A DNA stretch of 27,977 nt, from NCBI GenBank assembly GCA_038200435.1, contig JBBPXY010000070.1, positions 1-27,977 on the forward strand, written 5' to 3'. Position 1 is the stretch's first letter. Each line of letters begins with the position of its first letter. The position numbers and the translations under genes are program-made. This document shows positions 15,313 to 23,147 of the stretch, one piece after another. The stretch is from JBBPXY01 sp038200435 (lineage in GTDB: Bacteria; Actinomycetota; Thermoleophilia; Solirubrobacterales; Solirubrobacteraceae). Below the pieces are notes generated by a model. That model saw only the letters and a list, made by a program, of their open reading frames with translations. It had not been told where the DNA came from and made no database searches.

Positions 15313-15789
15313 ATGAGGGCTCTGCGGGTTATGGTCGCGTGGTTTCTCGGCGTTCTGACGGTGCCGGCGGCGGTCGGGATCCTGTACGCGTTGCGCTCGG
15401 CCACCGCGCTCGCGATCGGTCCCGACGTGGCGGGCGCCCTTCCGCTGCAGCAACTCGCCCGCGGTGAGGCCCAGCCGTTTGCGCGAGTGGTCCTCGCCTG
15501 GGTGCCGGCGGGCATCGTGGCCGGCCTTGCGCTCAGGCGGCTCGGGCGGGTGCGCCCCGTCCCGGGCATGGTCGGTCTGGTGCTTGCGGCGCTCGCGCTG
15601 CTCATCGTCGCGGGAGCCGCTGCCGATGCCGTCGCCGTCTCGGAGCCCCTCGGCCCCCACGTTGGTCCTCAACTCCGCCGCTCCGGCACGTGGGTGGCTC
15701 TCACGTGTCTGCTGGTCGGAGCGGCGATCGTGTCGTGGTGGCCGGCAAGGCGCCCGGCTGCACTGCCCGCGGCTCCCACCGCCGGCTGA
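15313..15789 (+). CDS. Small four-helix membrane protein, unknown function
   Basis: A 158-residue protein with hydrophobic segments at about 5-27, 58-76, 83-108 and 126-144, and no recognised domain. The ATG at 15313 directly follows a -10 element. Its last 89 bp overlap, tail to tail, the end of the DUF2156 gene on the other strand, which is long for a convergent overlap, so one of the two 3' ends may be non-essential. The hydrophobic pattern supports it as a real gene, but no family is recognised. Confidence 0.6.
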   Translation: MRALRVMVAWFLGVLTVPAAVGILYALRSATALAIGPDVAGALPLQQLARGEAQPFARVVLAWVPAGIVAGLALRRLGRVRPVPGMVGLVLAALALLIVAGAAADAVAVSEPLGPHVGPQLRRSGTWVALTCLLVGAAIVSWWPARRPAALPAAPTAG

Positions 15790-17440
15790 GGGCTCGCGCG
15801 CGCGGCGGGCGAACGTACGCCTCGGCCTGCAGCACGCGCAGTGCCGCCACCGGCAACTTTGTCCGCCCGCGGTAGAGCAGATGACGCGTCTGCCACTCGG
15901 GGTCGAACTTGGCGTTGAAGCGCACGAGCCGTTCGAGCTGGAAGCGGCCATGCGCCCTCCGGAGCACCGCCCGCAACACGCGCTGGCCGCCGCTGAGCGC
16001 AGCGTCGGCGGCCATGATGTGAGCAAGCCCGGCGAAGTTGAGGCTGACCTGGTGCACGTCGTGCTCTCGGGCGTGGGCGATCGCCGCGACCACCAGCGCC
16101 TCGTTCAGTCCGTTCGGCTGCTCGCCGACGGCGCGTCGCATGACGTCGAGCGACAATCCGCCGGAGAACTCCGCGAAGCGGAGAAAGGCACGCAGCCGTC
16201 CGTCGGCGTCGCGTGCGAGCACGTAGAGGCTGCGACGGTCCTCGTCGGCACCCCACAGGCGCCCGAGAGTCATGGCGAACCCGTACAGCCGCTGCTGCCG
16301 GCTGCGCCAGTCGACCTCCAGTGCGGTGAGCTCCGCGAGCAGGGAGGCGGTCACCGCTTTGCCTGCCACCGTCTCGACGGACCAGCCGTGACGCTCGACG
16401 CGCCCGACGGACTGCCGGACCTTGCGGACCCCGCGGCCTTCGAGCGTGAACCGGCGCGGGTCGACCACGGCCTCTTCCCCGATGGGGATCGAGCGCATGC
16501 CAAGCCCGACCAGCTCGGGGGCGCGGCGGCCCGAGACGGCGGTGACGACCACGTCCCACCCCCGCGCTTCGGCGAAGGCGAGGAAGGAGCTCAGCACGTC
16601 GGCCGCGCGCCCGGGAGGAGCAACCGGATCGCCGGCCACCACCGCCGTCTCACGCAGGGTCCGGTAGGCGAGGAAGCCTCCGGTGGCGAAGTGGAAGCTC
16701 TTGTCAGCGCGAAGTGCGAAGGGGTCGAGCGAGTCGGTCCCGAACCGCACCACGAGCTCGGCGGCGCGGCGGTGCTCGGCTGAGGTGTGACCTTCCGAGC
16801 CGGTCTGGGGACGCAGCAACGCGCGGAGAGACAGGGCACAGGCGCCGAGCGTCACAGCCATGAGCACGTCGAGCGCAACCGGCACGGACCCGGTAGGGGC
16901 CAGCCACCACGTGCTGGAGACAAGACCATGCCCGGCGCCGCGGACCACGTGCCCGGCCAGGGAGACAGCACGGTCCACGTCGGTGCCGCCTGGCCGGTGC
17001 AGCTGAACGCCTGTGTGCAAGGCGTAGGCGGCGGCTCCGGCGACCACCGCTACGGCGCCGGGGGCGAGAACGGGGCGGAGTGGACGCATGACCGGGAACG
17101 CATCCCGGCTCAGAGCCAGCAGAGCGGCGGCGCCGAGGTCGAGCCCGACGTCGGCCAGGCCCTGCCCCTCGACCCAGCGGCCCAGCCCCAGCACGACCAC
17201 GACGACGAGAGCGATGTCGGCGGCTCGCCGATTCCCGCGGTGCATCCCCCGGGCCAGGGCGAGCATTCCGATACCTCCCGCGAAAGCAAGCAGCCGGTCG
17301 AAGGGCGCGGAGACGGGTAGTCCGAACTCGTCGCTGTCCAGGGTCGCGCCGAGCGGCGTGAACTGGGCGATGATCGCCAGCGTCCCGGCCAGGGCGGTCA
17401 ACCCCGCAGCTACCCACCGCCGCCACGCCCCCGGTCTCAC
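15701..17440 (-). CDS. DUF2156 (lysyl-phosphatidylglycerol synthase-like) membrane protein
   Basis: A 579-residue protein with about six transmembrane segments in residues 10-208. A cytosolic DUF2156/LPG-synthetase C-terminal-type domain (about 220-550) follows. Visible family blocks are DSLDPFALRADKSFHF at 236-251, GDPVAP at 270-275, LGMRSIPIGEEAVVD, VRKVRQSVGRVERHG, and FNAKFDPEWQ near the end. This domain is the aminoacyl-tRNA:lipid transferase of MprF/LysX-type proteins, which add lysine or alanine to phosphatidylglycerol and lower membrane negative charge. Here the full flippase domain of MprF is absent. The GTG at 17440 overlaps the previous TGA (GTGA); a longer open frame beyond it is only the shadow of the neighbouring gene. 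It is last in a unit with two propeller lipoproteins. Confidence 0.85.
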   Translation of the reverse strand: MRPGAWRRWVAAGLTALAGTLAIIAQFTPLGATLDSDEFGLPVSAPFDRLLAFAGGIGMLALARGMHRGNRRAADIALVVVVVLGLGRWVEGQGLADVGLDLGAAALLALSRDAFPVMRPLRPVLAPGAVAVVAGAAAYALHTGVQLHRPGGTDVDRAVSLAGHVVRGAGHGLVSSTWWLAPTGSVPVALDVLMAVTLGACALSLRALLRPQTGSEGHTSAEHRRAAELVVRFGTDSLDPFALRADKSFHFATGGFLAYRTLRETAVVAGDPVAPPGRAADVLSSFLAFAEARGWDVVVTAVSGRRAPELVGLGMRSIPIGEEAVVDPRRFTLEGRGVRKVRQSVGRVERHGWSVETVAGKAVTASLLAELTALEVDWRSRQQRLYGFAMTLGRLWGADEDRRSLYVLARDADGRLRAFLRFAEFSGGLSLDVMRRAVGEQPNGLNEALVVAAIAHAREHDVHQVSLNFAGLAHIMAADAALSGGQRVLRAVLRRAHGRFQLERLVRFNAKFDPEWQTRHLLYRGRTKLPVAALRVLQAEAYVRPPRARALSRRWEPRAVQPGALPATTTRSPLRPADT

Positions 17441-18594
17441 CGGAACACGCCCGTGTGCCCGATCGAATACCGCCCCGGTTGTGGATAGACGCTCAGGCCG
17501 TGCGGTCCGCCCCCGACCGCGATCTTGTGCAACAGCCGCCCGTCGGCCGTGCTGATGGCGTATACGACACCGTTGTAGCGGCCGGAGAGCCAGAGGATCT
17601 TCCCGTCGGCCGAGACGCCGCCCATGTCGGGACTGCCGCCCCCGGGGAGGCGCCACGTCTGCTGCACCCGCTGGGTGGCGAACGAGATGAGCGAGATCGA
17701 GCCCGCGCCCCGGTTGGACACGTACAAGTTGCGGGAGTCCCGGCTCGCGTAGAGGCCGTGGGCGCCTGGACCGGTCGGCAGCAGGCGCTCGACCCGCATG
17801 GTCCGGGCGTCGATGAGCCAGACGCCGCCCGCGGCCATGTCGGCGACGTAGAAGGTGCGGCCGTCGGGGGAGAGCTTCACGTCCTGGGGCATCGCGCCGG
17901 GGCGCAGCGGGATCGAGCGGACGACCTTCTCCTCCTGCAGGTCGATCTCGACCATCTTCCCGGCAAACTCGCAGCTCGCCAGGGCGTAGCGGCCATCGGC
18001 TGTGTAGTCCATGTGGTCGACGCCCCGGCACGGCACGGCGAGCGAATGGTGCAGTGCCATCGTGTGCGCGTCGCGGAAGTCCAGGCGCTGGAGAGCCTCG
18101 GCCACGACGATCGAGTACCGGCCGTCGGGCGTGAAGTAGAGGTTGTAGGGGTCGGCCACCGGGACAGGGCGCCCGGGGACGCCGGTGCGCGGGTCGACCG
18201 GAGTCAGCGAGTTGCCCCTGTCGTTGTCCACCCACAGCGTCTTCAGGTCGTAGGACGGCGTGACGTGCTGGGGCAGGGCGCCCGTGGCGAAGTGGCCCGT
18301 GACCTTGAACGTCCGCTGATCGATGACGTCGACCGTGTTGCTCCGGCTGTTCGGCACGTACACGCGCGCCGGGTAGCCACGCACGACCGGGCTGAGCGCT
18401 CCGGCGCGGTCGGCGGCGTAGACATCGCGCGGGTCCAGTGGCGGCGGGATGCTCGAGCGGGCCGGAGGCGCGACGGGCGTTCTCGCGGGCGCGGTGGCGA
18501 CCGGATGATCGCGCGCCGCCGGCGACGCCGCGCCACAGCCCGAGACGGCGAGGCTCGCCGCGGCGATCGCCGCGAGGGCCGCCGCGCGTCTCAT
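17437..18594 (-). CDS. YVTN/YncE-type beta-propeller lipoprotein
   Basis: A 385-residue lipoprotein with the lipobox AVSGC (C20), a Pro/Ala linker to about residue 50, and a seven-blade-like YVTN propeller. Repeated units include RVYVPNSRSNTVDVID, KLSPDGRTFYVADMAAG, NLYVSNRGAGSISLI and a final GPHGLSVYPQPGRYSIGHTG. Such propellers are extracytoplasmic binding scaffolds; no catalytic site is evident. It overlaps the kelch gene by 4 nt (ATGA) and the DUF2156 gene by 4 nt (GTGA), so the three are translationally coupled and controlled by the direct-repeat promoter at about 19.64 kb. A partner or ligand is not identifiable. Confidence 0.88.
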   Translation of the reverse strand: MRRAAALAAIAAASLAVSGCGAASPAARDHPVATAPARTPVAPPARSSIPPPLDPRDVYAADRAGALSPVVRGYPARVYVPNSRSNTVDVIDQRTFKVTGHFATGALPQHVTPSYDLKTLWVDNDRGNSLTPVDPRTGVPGRPVPVADPYNLYFTPDGRYSIVVAEALQRLDFRDAHTMALHHSLAVPCRGVDHMDYTADGRYALASCEFAGKMVEIDLQEEKVVRSIPLRPGAMPQDVKLSPDGRTFYVADMAAGGVWLIDARTMRVERLLPTGPGAHGLYASRDSRNLYVSNRGAGSISLISFATQRVQQTWRLPGGGSPDMGGVSADGKILWLSGRYNGVVYAISTADGRLLHKIAVGGGPHGLSVYPQPGRYSIGHTGVFR

Positions 18595-19616
18595 TTCTTC
18601 TTCACCTCGACGACGTCGTTGTGCACGTGCCCCGTGGAGTCGCGGCCACCGAACAACAGGATCCGGTCGGCGAAGGCCGCGGCCCCGCTGTCGGAAACCG
18701 TGAAGGGCAGCCGGCCGGCCGGTGTGACACGGCCGTTCTGCGCGTCGATCGCGAGGATGCCGCGGCTCTGGGTGCCCTGGGCCGAGCCGCGACCGCCGAG
18801 AAGGTAGATCGTGCCACCGAGGACGCCGGCCGCGGCGTGCGAGATCGGTCGGGGAAGCTGCCCGAGTTGCCGGACGCGGCCACCGGCAGGGTCGAAGGCG
18901 TAGATCGCCCGCGAGGCCGTGGTGCCGTCGGTACCGCCCGCGACGATCACCTTTCCGTTCACCGCGGCGGCGGCCGCGTAGCGAAGTGCCTGCGGCAGGC
19001 GGCCCACGACCCGCGCCGCCCCTCCCGGCCGCCAGGCGACGATCGTTGCGAGGGGCTTAGCGCCGTCGTAACCGCCGACCACGTAGATCGTTCCGGCCAG
19101 CGCGACCGCCGCGACGTCCGAGGCGGCGCGCGGCAACCGCCCGCCCACCCCGACGGAAGGCGCAATGCGCCGGATCGTCGCGCTGCGCGACCCCCCGTTG
19201 CCTCCCCCGACGAAGTACGCGTTGCTGCCCAGGCTCGCCGCGGCTGCGTCGTGCAGCGGTGAGGGCAGGGCGCCGGCGTTGCGCGTGGCGCCCGTGGCGA
19301 ACTCGTCGATGCGGCCCACGGAGACATCCGCCGAGTCGAGGCCGCCGGCGAGCACGGCGCGACTGCCGAGCGCTGTGGTCGCGGGGTCCTGGACGGGCGC
19401 CGGTAGGTGTGCGACGGTTCGCGCCGTGGTTCCGGCGGGCGTGGCGCCTCCTCCTCCCTGTGCCTTCGATGGGTTGCTGCTGGGCGCGCTGTTCGACCCC
19501 GTCGCCGCGGGCTTCGCGGCGCGACGGGAAGTCGCCGAGCTCCCGCAGCCCGCCCCCCCGATTAGGAGAAGGAGGGCGGACGCGACGGCGGTTGGAGCAC
19601 GAGAGTGTGTAGGCAT
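18591..19616 (-). CDS. Kelch-repeat lipoprotein
   Basis: A 341-residue lipoprotein. A signal peptide with lipobox GGAGC (C24) is followed by a Ser/Pro/Gly linker and six kelch blades, each with a hydrophobic strand and double glycine: VLAGGL, YFVGGG, YVVGGY, VIVAGGT, YLLGGR and LLFGGR, spaced about 45-50 residues. The blades form a surface-exposed six-bladed propeller. The ATG at 19616 is used; a GTG two codons earlier (19622) is also possible. The promoter lies right at the start codon, so the mRNA probably has little or no leader. It is the first gene of the kelch-YVTN-DUF2156 unit and carries one of the four shared direct-repeat boxes. Confidence 0.87.
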   Translation of the reverse strand: MPTHSRAPTAVASALLLLIGGAGCGSSATSRRAAKPAATGSNSAPSSNPSKAQGGGGATPAGTTARTVAHLPAPVQDPATTALGSRAVLAGGLDSADVSVGRIDEFATGATRNAGALPSPLHDAAAASLGSNAYFVGGGNGGSRSATIRRIAPSVGVGGRLPRAASDVAAVALAGTIYVVGGYDGAKPLATIVAWRPGGAARVVGRLPQALRYAAAAAVNGKVIVAGGTDGTTASRAIYAFDPAGGRVRQLGQLPRPISHAAAGVLGGTIYLLGGRGSAQGTQSRGILAIDAQNGRVTPAGRLPFTVSDSGAAAFADRILLFGGRDSTGHVHNDVVEVKKK

Positions 19617-19626
19617 GGCCACGGTG

Positions 19627-19660
19627 ATAGTCGTTCCGGGCGCCTGACCGGCTCCTGAAC
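19627..19660 (-). promoter_or_regulatory. Response-regulator box A plus -10 for the kelch-YVTN-DUF2156 unit
   Basis: On the minus strand GTTCAGG (19660-19654) and GGTCAGG (19649-19643) form a direct repeat with 11-bp period. Ten bases after it lies GACTAT (19632-19627), and the start codons GTG/ATG follow 4 and 10 bases later. The same arrangement occurs at three other promoters in the right half of the window. Confidence 0.7.
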
Positions 19661-19672
19661 GCCCGATTGTGG

Positions 19673-19687
19673 CAGGGACGCGCCCTG
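19673..19687 (-). terminator. Small hairpin after the COG4705-type gene, weak terminator candidate
   Basis: CAGGG-ACGCG-CCCTG is a perfect 5-bp stem located 7 nt after the stop of the COG4705-type gene on the minus strand. No T tract follows, so the call is tentative. Confidence 0.3.
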
Positions 19688-19694
19688 GCGGTGC

Positions 19695-20975
19695 CTACGC
19701 CGGAACGGCCACGCGCTCGTGCGCAGCGGTCACCGTCGTCACCGAGTAGCCGAGCTTGGCGATCCGGCGGGGAAGGTCGACGTGAAGCCAGTGCGACACG
19801 TGATCGGGCAGCGTCGAGATGATGATCTCGTCGTACTTTTGGACCTTCAGCTCGGCGACGATGTCGTCGTAGGCATTAGGGCTGCTGGCCACCCGCCCGT
19901 CGACCTCATCGCCGCCGGCGGCCTCCTCGAGCAGCGGCAGCGCCAAGGCGAGCACCTGCTCACCAAGGTGGATGTCTCGGCTCACGCGATCGAACACGAG
20001 ATGGTCGGGGTTGGGGACCAGCAGGAAGAACCTCGCGGGTTCGGCCCTGGCGCGTGCACGCACCGCGTCGATCAGCGCCGGCGTCGCCGCCGTCTTGTTG
20101 GCCACGATGAGGACGCGGGCGTCGGGCGTGCTCTTCGCCTCCGGGCTCACTGCCCTCGCCGCGGCTCCCTCGATCCGGTCCTTCTTCGTGATCGTCAAGA
20201 AGATCACGACGGCCAAGATCGTAAGGAGGAAGATCGCACTCGTAAGAGTCGTGCCCAAGGCGAGCCCGCCGTCGGCCTTCGCCTGCGAGAGGTAGTCGCC
20301 GATCGACGCACCGAGCGGCCTCGTGATGATGTAGGCGATCCAGAAGGCCAGGATCGCGTTCAGCTTGAAGCGGACGTGCGCGAAGTAGACGATCGCGATC
20401 GCCCCCGCGAAGATCAGCGCGGACTTCCAGTACCCGACGGCGAGCTTCTCGGCCAGGAGGTCACCGGCGGCCGTGCCGAGAGCGAAGGTGAAGAGCACCG
20501 CCAGCCAGTAGAAGCCTTCCCTCTTGGTCGTCACGATCGTGTGGATCGAGAGCGTCTTCTCGCTGGCGAACCAGACGCCGAACGTCACCGCCAGGGCGAT
20601 CGCGAACGCGATCGTGGTCGTCGGGAGAGTCACCCCGAAGTTGTCGGTGAGGTTGTCGGTGATGAGCGTCCCCACGACGCTGATGAGGACGACCGCGAAC
20701 CAGTAGACGCCCGGTACGTAGCGCCTGAGCCTGAACTGAAAGAACAGCGCGACGATCAGGACGCCGGTCATGATGAACGTCGTCCCGGTGAGCCCCAGCT
20801 TGAGGTTCGTGTTGAGGAAGTCGGCCGCCGTCTCGCCGACGGTCGTGGCCAGGATCTTGATGATCCAGAAGTAGAGGGTGACCTCCGGAACCTTGTTCAG
20901 CATCTTCTTGATGGCCGACCGGTTCGGCGGGAGCGCGCCGGTCGTTACGGGGTTGGAGATGGGGGCGGTTGACAT
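19695..20975 (-). CDS. COG4705-type repeated membrane protein with C-terminal Rossmann/Usp-like domain
   Basis: A 426-residue protein. Residues 30-265 form an internally duplicated membrane domain of the COG4705 type (typical VPEVTLYFWIIK start). Four G-x4-D motifs stand at G47/D52, G102/D107, G167/D172 and G222/D227, so each half repeats after exactly 120 residues. Aromatic pairs F36-W37, Y91-W92, Y156-W157 and F211-W212 follow the same spacing. Four acidic motifs in membrane segments suggest a transport path, perhaps for cations, but no activity is known for the family. Residues about 285-420 are a soluble Rossmann/universal-stress-like domain (RVLIVANKTAA, YDEIIISTLP, SHWLHVDLPRR) also known as a stand-alone actinobacterial protein. 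It lies 51 bp after the histidine kinase gene and has its own direct-repeat promoter. Confidence 0.85.
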   Translation of the reverse strand: MSTAPISNPVTTGALPPNRSAIKKMLNKVPEVTLYFWIIKILATTVGETAADFLNTNLKLGLTGTTFIMTGVLIVALFFQFRLRRYVPGVYWFAVVLISVVGTLITDNLTDNFGVTLPTTTIAFAIALAVTFGVWFASEKTLSIHTIVTTKREGFYWLAVLFTFALGTAAGDLLAEKLAVGYWKSALIFAGAIAIVYFAHVRFKLNAILAFWIAYIITRPLGASIGDYLSQAKADGGLALGTTLTSAIFLLTILAVVIFLTITKKDRIEGAAARAVSPEAKSTPDARVLIVANKTAATPALIDAVRARARAEPARFFLLVPNPDHLVFDRVSRDIHLGEQVLALALPLLEEAAGGDEVDGRVASSPNAYDDIVAELKVQKYDEIIISTLPDHVSHWLHVDLPRRIAKLGYSVTTVTAAHERVAVPA

Positions 20976-20981
20976 GGGCGC

Positions 20982-21015
20982 AGGATCGCCCGACCCACCT
21001 GAACGCCGCCTGAAC
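20982..21015 (-). promoter_or_regulatory. Response-regulator box B plus -10 for the COG4705-type gene
   Basis: On the minus strand two identical GTTCAGG units (21015-21009 and 21004-20998) stand 11 bp apart, the best copy of the motif. Ten bases later comes GATCCT (20987-20982), and exactly six bases after that the ATG at 20975, so transcription would start on the A of the start codon. Confidence 0.75.
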
Positions 21016-21026
21016 AGTGGTTCTAG

Positions 21027-22382
21027 TCAGACCGCGGGCAGGCGGAGCCTGAAGCGAGCACCCTGTTCCGCCGGTTCTGAGTGCACATCGCCGCCCGCCG
21101 CGTGGGCCAGGCGGCGAGCAAGGGCGAGGCCCAGTCCGGCTCCCACGGGTTGCCCGCGGCGCCGCGCTCCGTCGCCGCCGTGCTCACCCGGCTCGAAGAT
21201 GCGCTCGCGGTCGGCGGCGTCGACACCCGGCCCGTCGTCTTCGACCACGAAGTCGACGTGTCCGTCGCATCGCTCGACGGTGACGCTGAGCCGGGTGCGG
21301 GCGTAGCGGCAGCCGTTGTCCACCAATGGCGCCAGGGCTCGCTCCGCCAGTTGCGACTCGACGCCGACGAGCGTTCCCGCCGTGGGAACGTGCACCTCCA
21401 GGGCGATGGCGCGCTCCTCGGCCAGCGGGCGCCACGCCGCCGCGACGGCCTGTGCGAGTGCGTCGGCCGAGGTGACCTGGCGCTCACCGGACCCGTCCGA
21501 GCGGGCCGCCGCCAGCAACGCGTCGATCGTCCCGCGCAACTGCGCTCCGCTGCGCCGGATCTGCTCGAGCGCCTCGCGGTAGTCGCTCGAGGATCGCTCG
21601 CGGCGCAACGCGAGGTCGGCCTGGGCCAGGATCCGCGAGAGCGGTGTGCGCAGCTCGTGGGAGATCTCGGCGGTGAGGCGCTGCTCGTGGCGCAGGCTTG
21701 CTGCGAGGCGGTCGAGCAGCCCGTCGAAAGTCGCGGCCAACTCGGTCAGCTCGTCGCGCGGGGGCCCGAGCGCAAACCGCTGGTCGAGGTCGTGGTGGCC
21801 CCACTCCGCCGCCGATGCGGTCATACGTGCCACCGGCCTCAGGGCCCCGCCTATCACCCACCAGGCCGCCAGCGCGACAGACAGAAGTATCAGCAAGGCG
21901 AATATGAGCGATGCGATGAGCGCGGTGCGCTCGGTGCGCTCGTAGGGCGCAAGGGAGAGGCCGGAGACGAGGGTCCCCACGCGGTGGCTTCCGCGCGTCA
22001 CCGGTACGGCGTAGAGACGGGTGTCGGTGCTCGAGACGGTGATGGTCTGCCGTGGGCCACCGGCGAGCTGATCCGCCGCTCGTTGGTTGACCGGGCCCGC
22101 GCGCGGTCGCTCGAGCGCTTGCGCGCCCGCGAAGACCCAGGTCTGGGCGTCGACCGCAGCGTCGTCCGGTGCCTCGCCGACCTTCAGCCGCCCGTCCACC
22201 TCGCCGAGCGTCGCCAGCTGCGTCGACGCGCGGGCGCGCAGAAGCGCGTCGGCGTCGGCATCGAGACGGCGAACGAGCACGAGGTTGAAGCCCGCCGTCA
22301 GCACCGCCAGCGTCGCCAGCGCTCCGGCGATCACGACGACGACCAGGCGCGAGCGCAGGCCCTGGGCGCGCAGGCGACTCAC
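21027..22382 (-). CDS. Two-component sensor histidine kinase
   Basis: A 451-residue membrane kinase. TM1 is at about 11-35, an extracytoplasmic sensor region of about 115 residues follows, then TM2 at about 153-178, a HAMP linker from about 180 (LRPVARMTASA), HisKA with the phosphorylated H242 in SHELRTPLSRI, and HATPase with N356 (LVDNGCRYA), EDDGPGV at 381-387 and GAGLGLALARR at 414-424. All boxes are intact. The GTG at 22382 overlaps the response-regulator TGA by 4 nt (GTGA), which fixes the start; a longer open frame is just the shadow of the regulator gene. The large external domain argues against the intramembrane-sensing BceS type. It presumably senses an envelope signal and phosphorylates the adjacent regulator. 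Confidence 0.93.
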   Translation of the reverse strand: MSRLRAQGLRSRLVVVVIAGALATLAVLTAGFNLVLVRRLDADADALLRARASTQLATLGEVDGRLKVGEAPDDAAVDAQTWVFAGAQALERPRAGPVNQRAADQLAGGPRQTITVSSTDTRLYAVPVTRGSHRVGTLVSGLSLAPYERTERTALIASLIFALLILLSVALAAWWVIGGALRPVARMTASAAEWGHHDLDQRFALGPPRDELTELAATFDGLLDRLAASLRHEQRLTAEISHELRTPLSRILAQADLALRRERSSSDYREALEQIRRSGAQLRGTIDALLAAARSDGSGERQVTSADALAQAVAAAWRPLAEERAIALEVHVPTAGTLVGVESQLAERALAPLVDNGCRYARTRLSVTVERCDGHVDFVVEDDGPGVDAADRERIFEPGEHGGDGARRRGQPVGAGLGLALARRLAHAAGGDVHSEPAEQGARFRLRLPAV

Positions 22383-23047
22383 TCGAGGCGGTATCCGACG
22401 CCGTGCACGGTCGCGATGGCGCTCACGTCGGAGACCTCTCGCAGGTGACGCCGCAGCCGGCCGAGGTACACGTCGAGTGTGTTGTCGTGGACGATGGCGC
22501 CCTCGGGCCAGCCGGCGCGCAGCAGGTCGGCGCGGCGCACGAGCTCGCCGCGCCGGGCGGTGAGCGTTGCGAGCAGCCGGAACTCCGTGGGCGTCAGCGT
22601 GGCGGTGCCGAGGCCGCCGGTCACCCGGTGTGCGAGCGGATCGAGCCGAAGGTCGGCAACAGTCGTCGTCGCGTCGTGCCCCGCGCGTTTCAGCAGGGCA
22701 CGTAGGCGCGCGATCACCTCGTCGATCGAGAAGGGCTTGGTGACGTAGTCGTCGCCTCCGGCCGCGAACCCCGAGAGCCGGTCCGTCACCGCGTCGCGCG
22801 CCGTGAGGAACAACACGGGTGCCTTCGTGCCGTGAGCCCGCAGGGCTTGGCACAGGTCGCGGCCGTCGGTGTCGGGAAGGCCGATGTCGATCACGAGAGC
22901 CGCGGGCCGGGCGGCTTCGACGCGGGCCATCGCCTCATGACCCGTCCCCACCGCAGTGACCTTGAAGTCGCTCTCGCTGAGGGCGCGGCCAAGGAGGTCG
23001 CGCAGCTCGGCGTCGTCCTCCACCACCAGTATCCGGGGCTCGTGCAC
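22379..23047 (-). CDS. OmpR/PhoB-family response regulator
   Basis: A 222-residue regulator. The receiver domain has the acidic pair E10-D11-D12, phosphoacceptor D54 (DIGLPD), T82 (LTARD) and K104 (VTKPF). A winged-helix domain (about 130-222) has the TLTPTEFRLLATL start, DNTLDVYLGRLRRHL recognition region and VHGVGYRLE end. Start is GTG at 23047; no convincing ribosome site, consistent with a short or absent leader. Such regulators bind as head-to-tail dimers to direct repeats 10-11 bp apart, exactly what lies in front of this gene and three others here, so it is probably autoregulated and is the best candidate to bind all four boxes. It overlaps the kinase gene by 4 nt. Confidence 0.94.
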   Translation of the reverse strand: MHEPRILVVEDDAELRDLLGRALSESDFKVTAVGTGHEAMARVEAARPAALVIDIGLPDTDGRDLCQALRAHGTKAPVLFLTARDAVTDRLSGFAAGGDDYVTKPFSIDEVIARLRALLKRAGHDATTTVADLRLDPLAHRVTGGLGTATLTPTEFRLLATLTARRGELVRRADLLRAGWPEGAIVHDNTLDVYLGRLRRHLREVSDVSAIATVHGVGYRLE

Positions 23048-23055
23048 TGGCGCTC

Positions 23056-23090
23056 AGTATGTAGCCGGCGTTTCTGACCAGGACCTGAAC
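23056..23090 (-). promoter_or_regulatory. Response-regulator box C plus -10 for the response-regulator gene
   Basis: On the minus strand GTTCAGG (23090-23084) and GGTCAGA (23079-23073) stand 11 bp apart. They are followed after nine bases by TACATA, or after eleven by CATACT (23061-23056), and the GTG at 23047 lies 8-10 bases beyond. This fits autoregulation by the encoded OmpR-type protein. Confidence 0.65.
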
Positions 23091-23108
23091 GCGACGACTT
23101 CAGCGGCA

Positions 23109-23141
23109 GTCAGGAGATCGTCAGGCGCAGACGCGCATCAT
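23109..23141 (+). promoter_or_regulatory. Response-regulator box D plus -10 for the lipoprotein-ABC operon
   Basis: On the plus strand GTCAGG (23109-23114) and GTCAGG (23120-23125) stand 11 bp apart. After ten bases CATCAT (23136-23141) follows, and the ATG at 23148 begins six bases later. This is the same geometry as box B but on the opposite strand, back to back with box C in the divergent gap. Confidence 0.7.
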
Positions 23142-23147
23142 GGTCGC

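Noticed and set aside
17441..18235. Long N-terminal extension of the DUF2156 frame (844 residues in total)
   Set aside because: This part is the other-frame shadow of the YVTN lipoprotein gene, Arg/Pro-rich without domains; the GTG overlapping the TGA at 17437 gives the natural membrane-protein start.
20722..20745. CCTGAGCCTGAAC inside the COG4705-type gene as a fifth regulator box
   Set aside because: The units are 6 bp apart instead of 11 and lie within coding sequence.
19719..20972. 417-codon open frame on the plus strand opposite the COG4705-type gene
   Set aside because: Same type of charged antisense shadow; the minus strand holds the clear membrane protein.
22383..22853. Extended histidine-kinase frame (608 residues)
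   Set aside because: The extra residues mirror the response-regulator gene in another frame; the GTGA overlap gives the proper start just before TM1.
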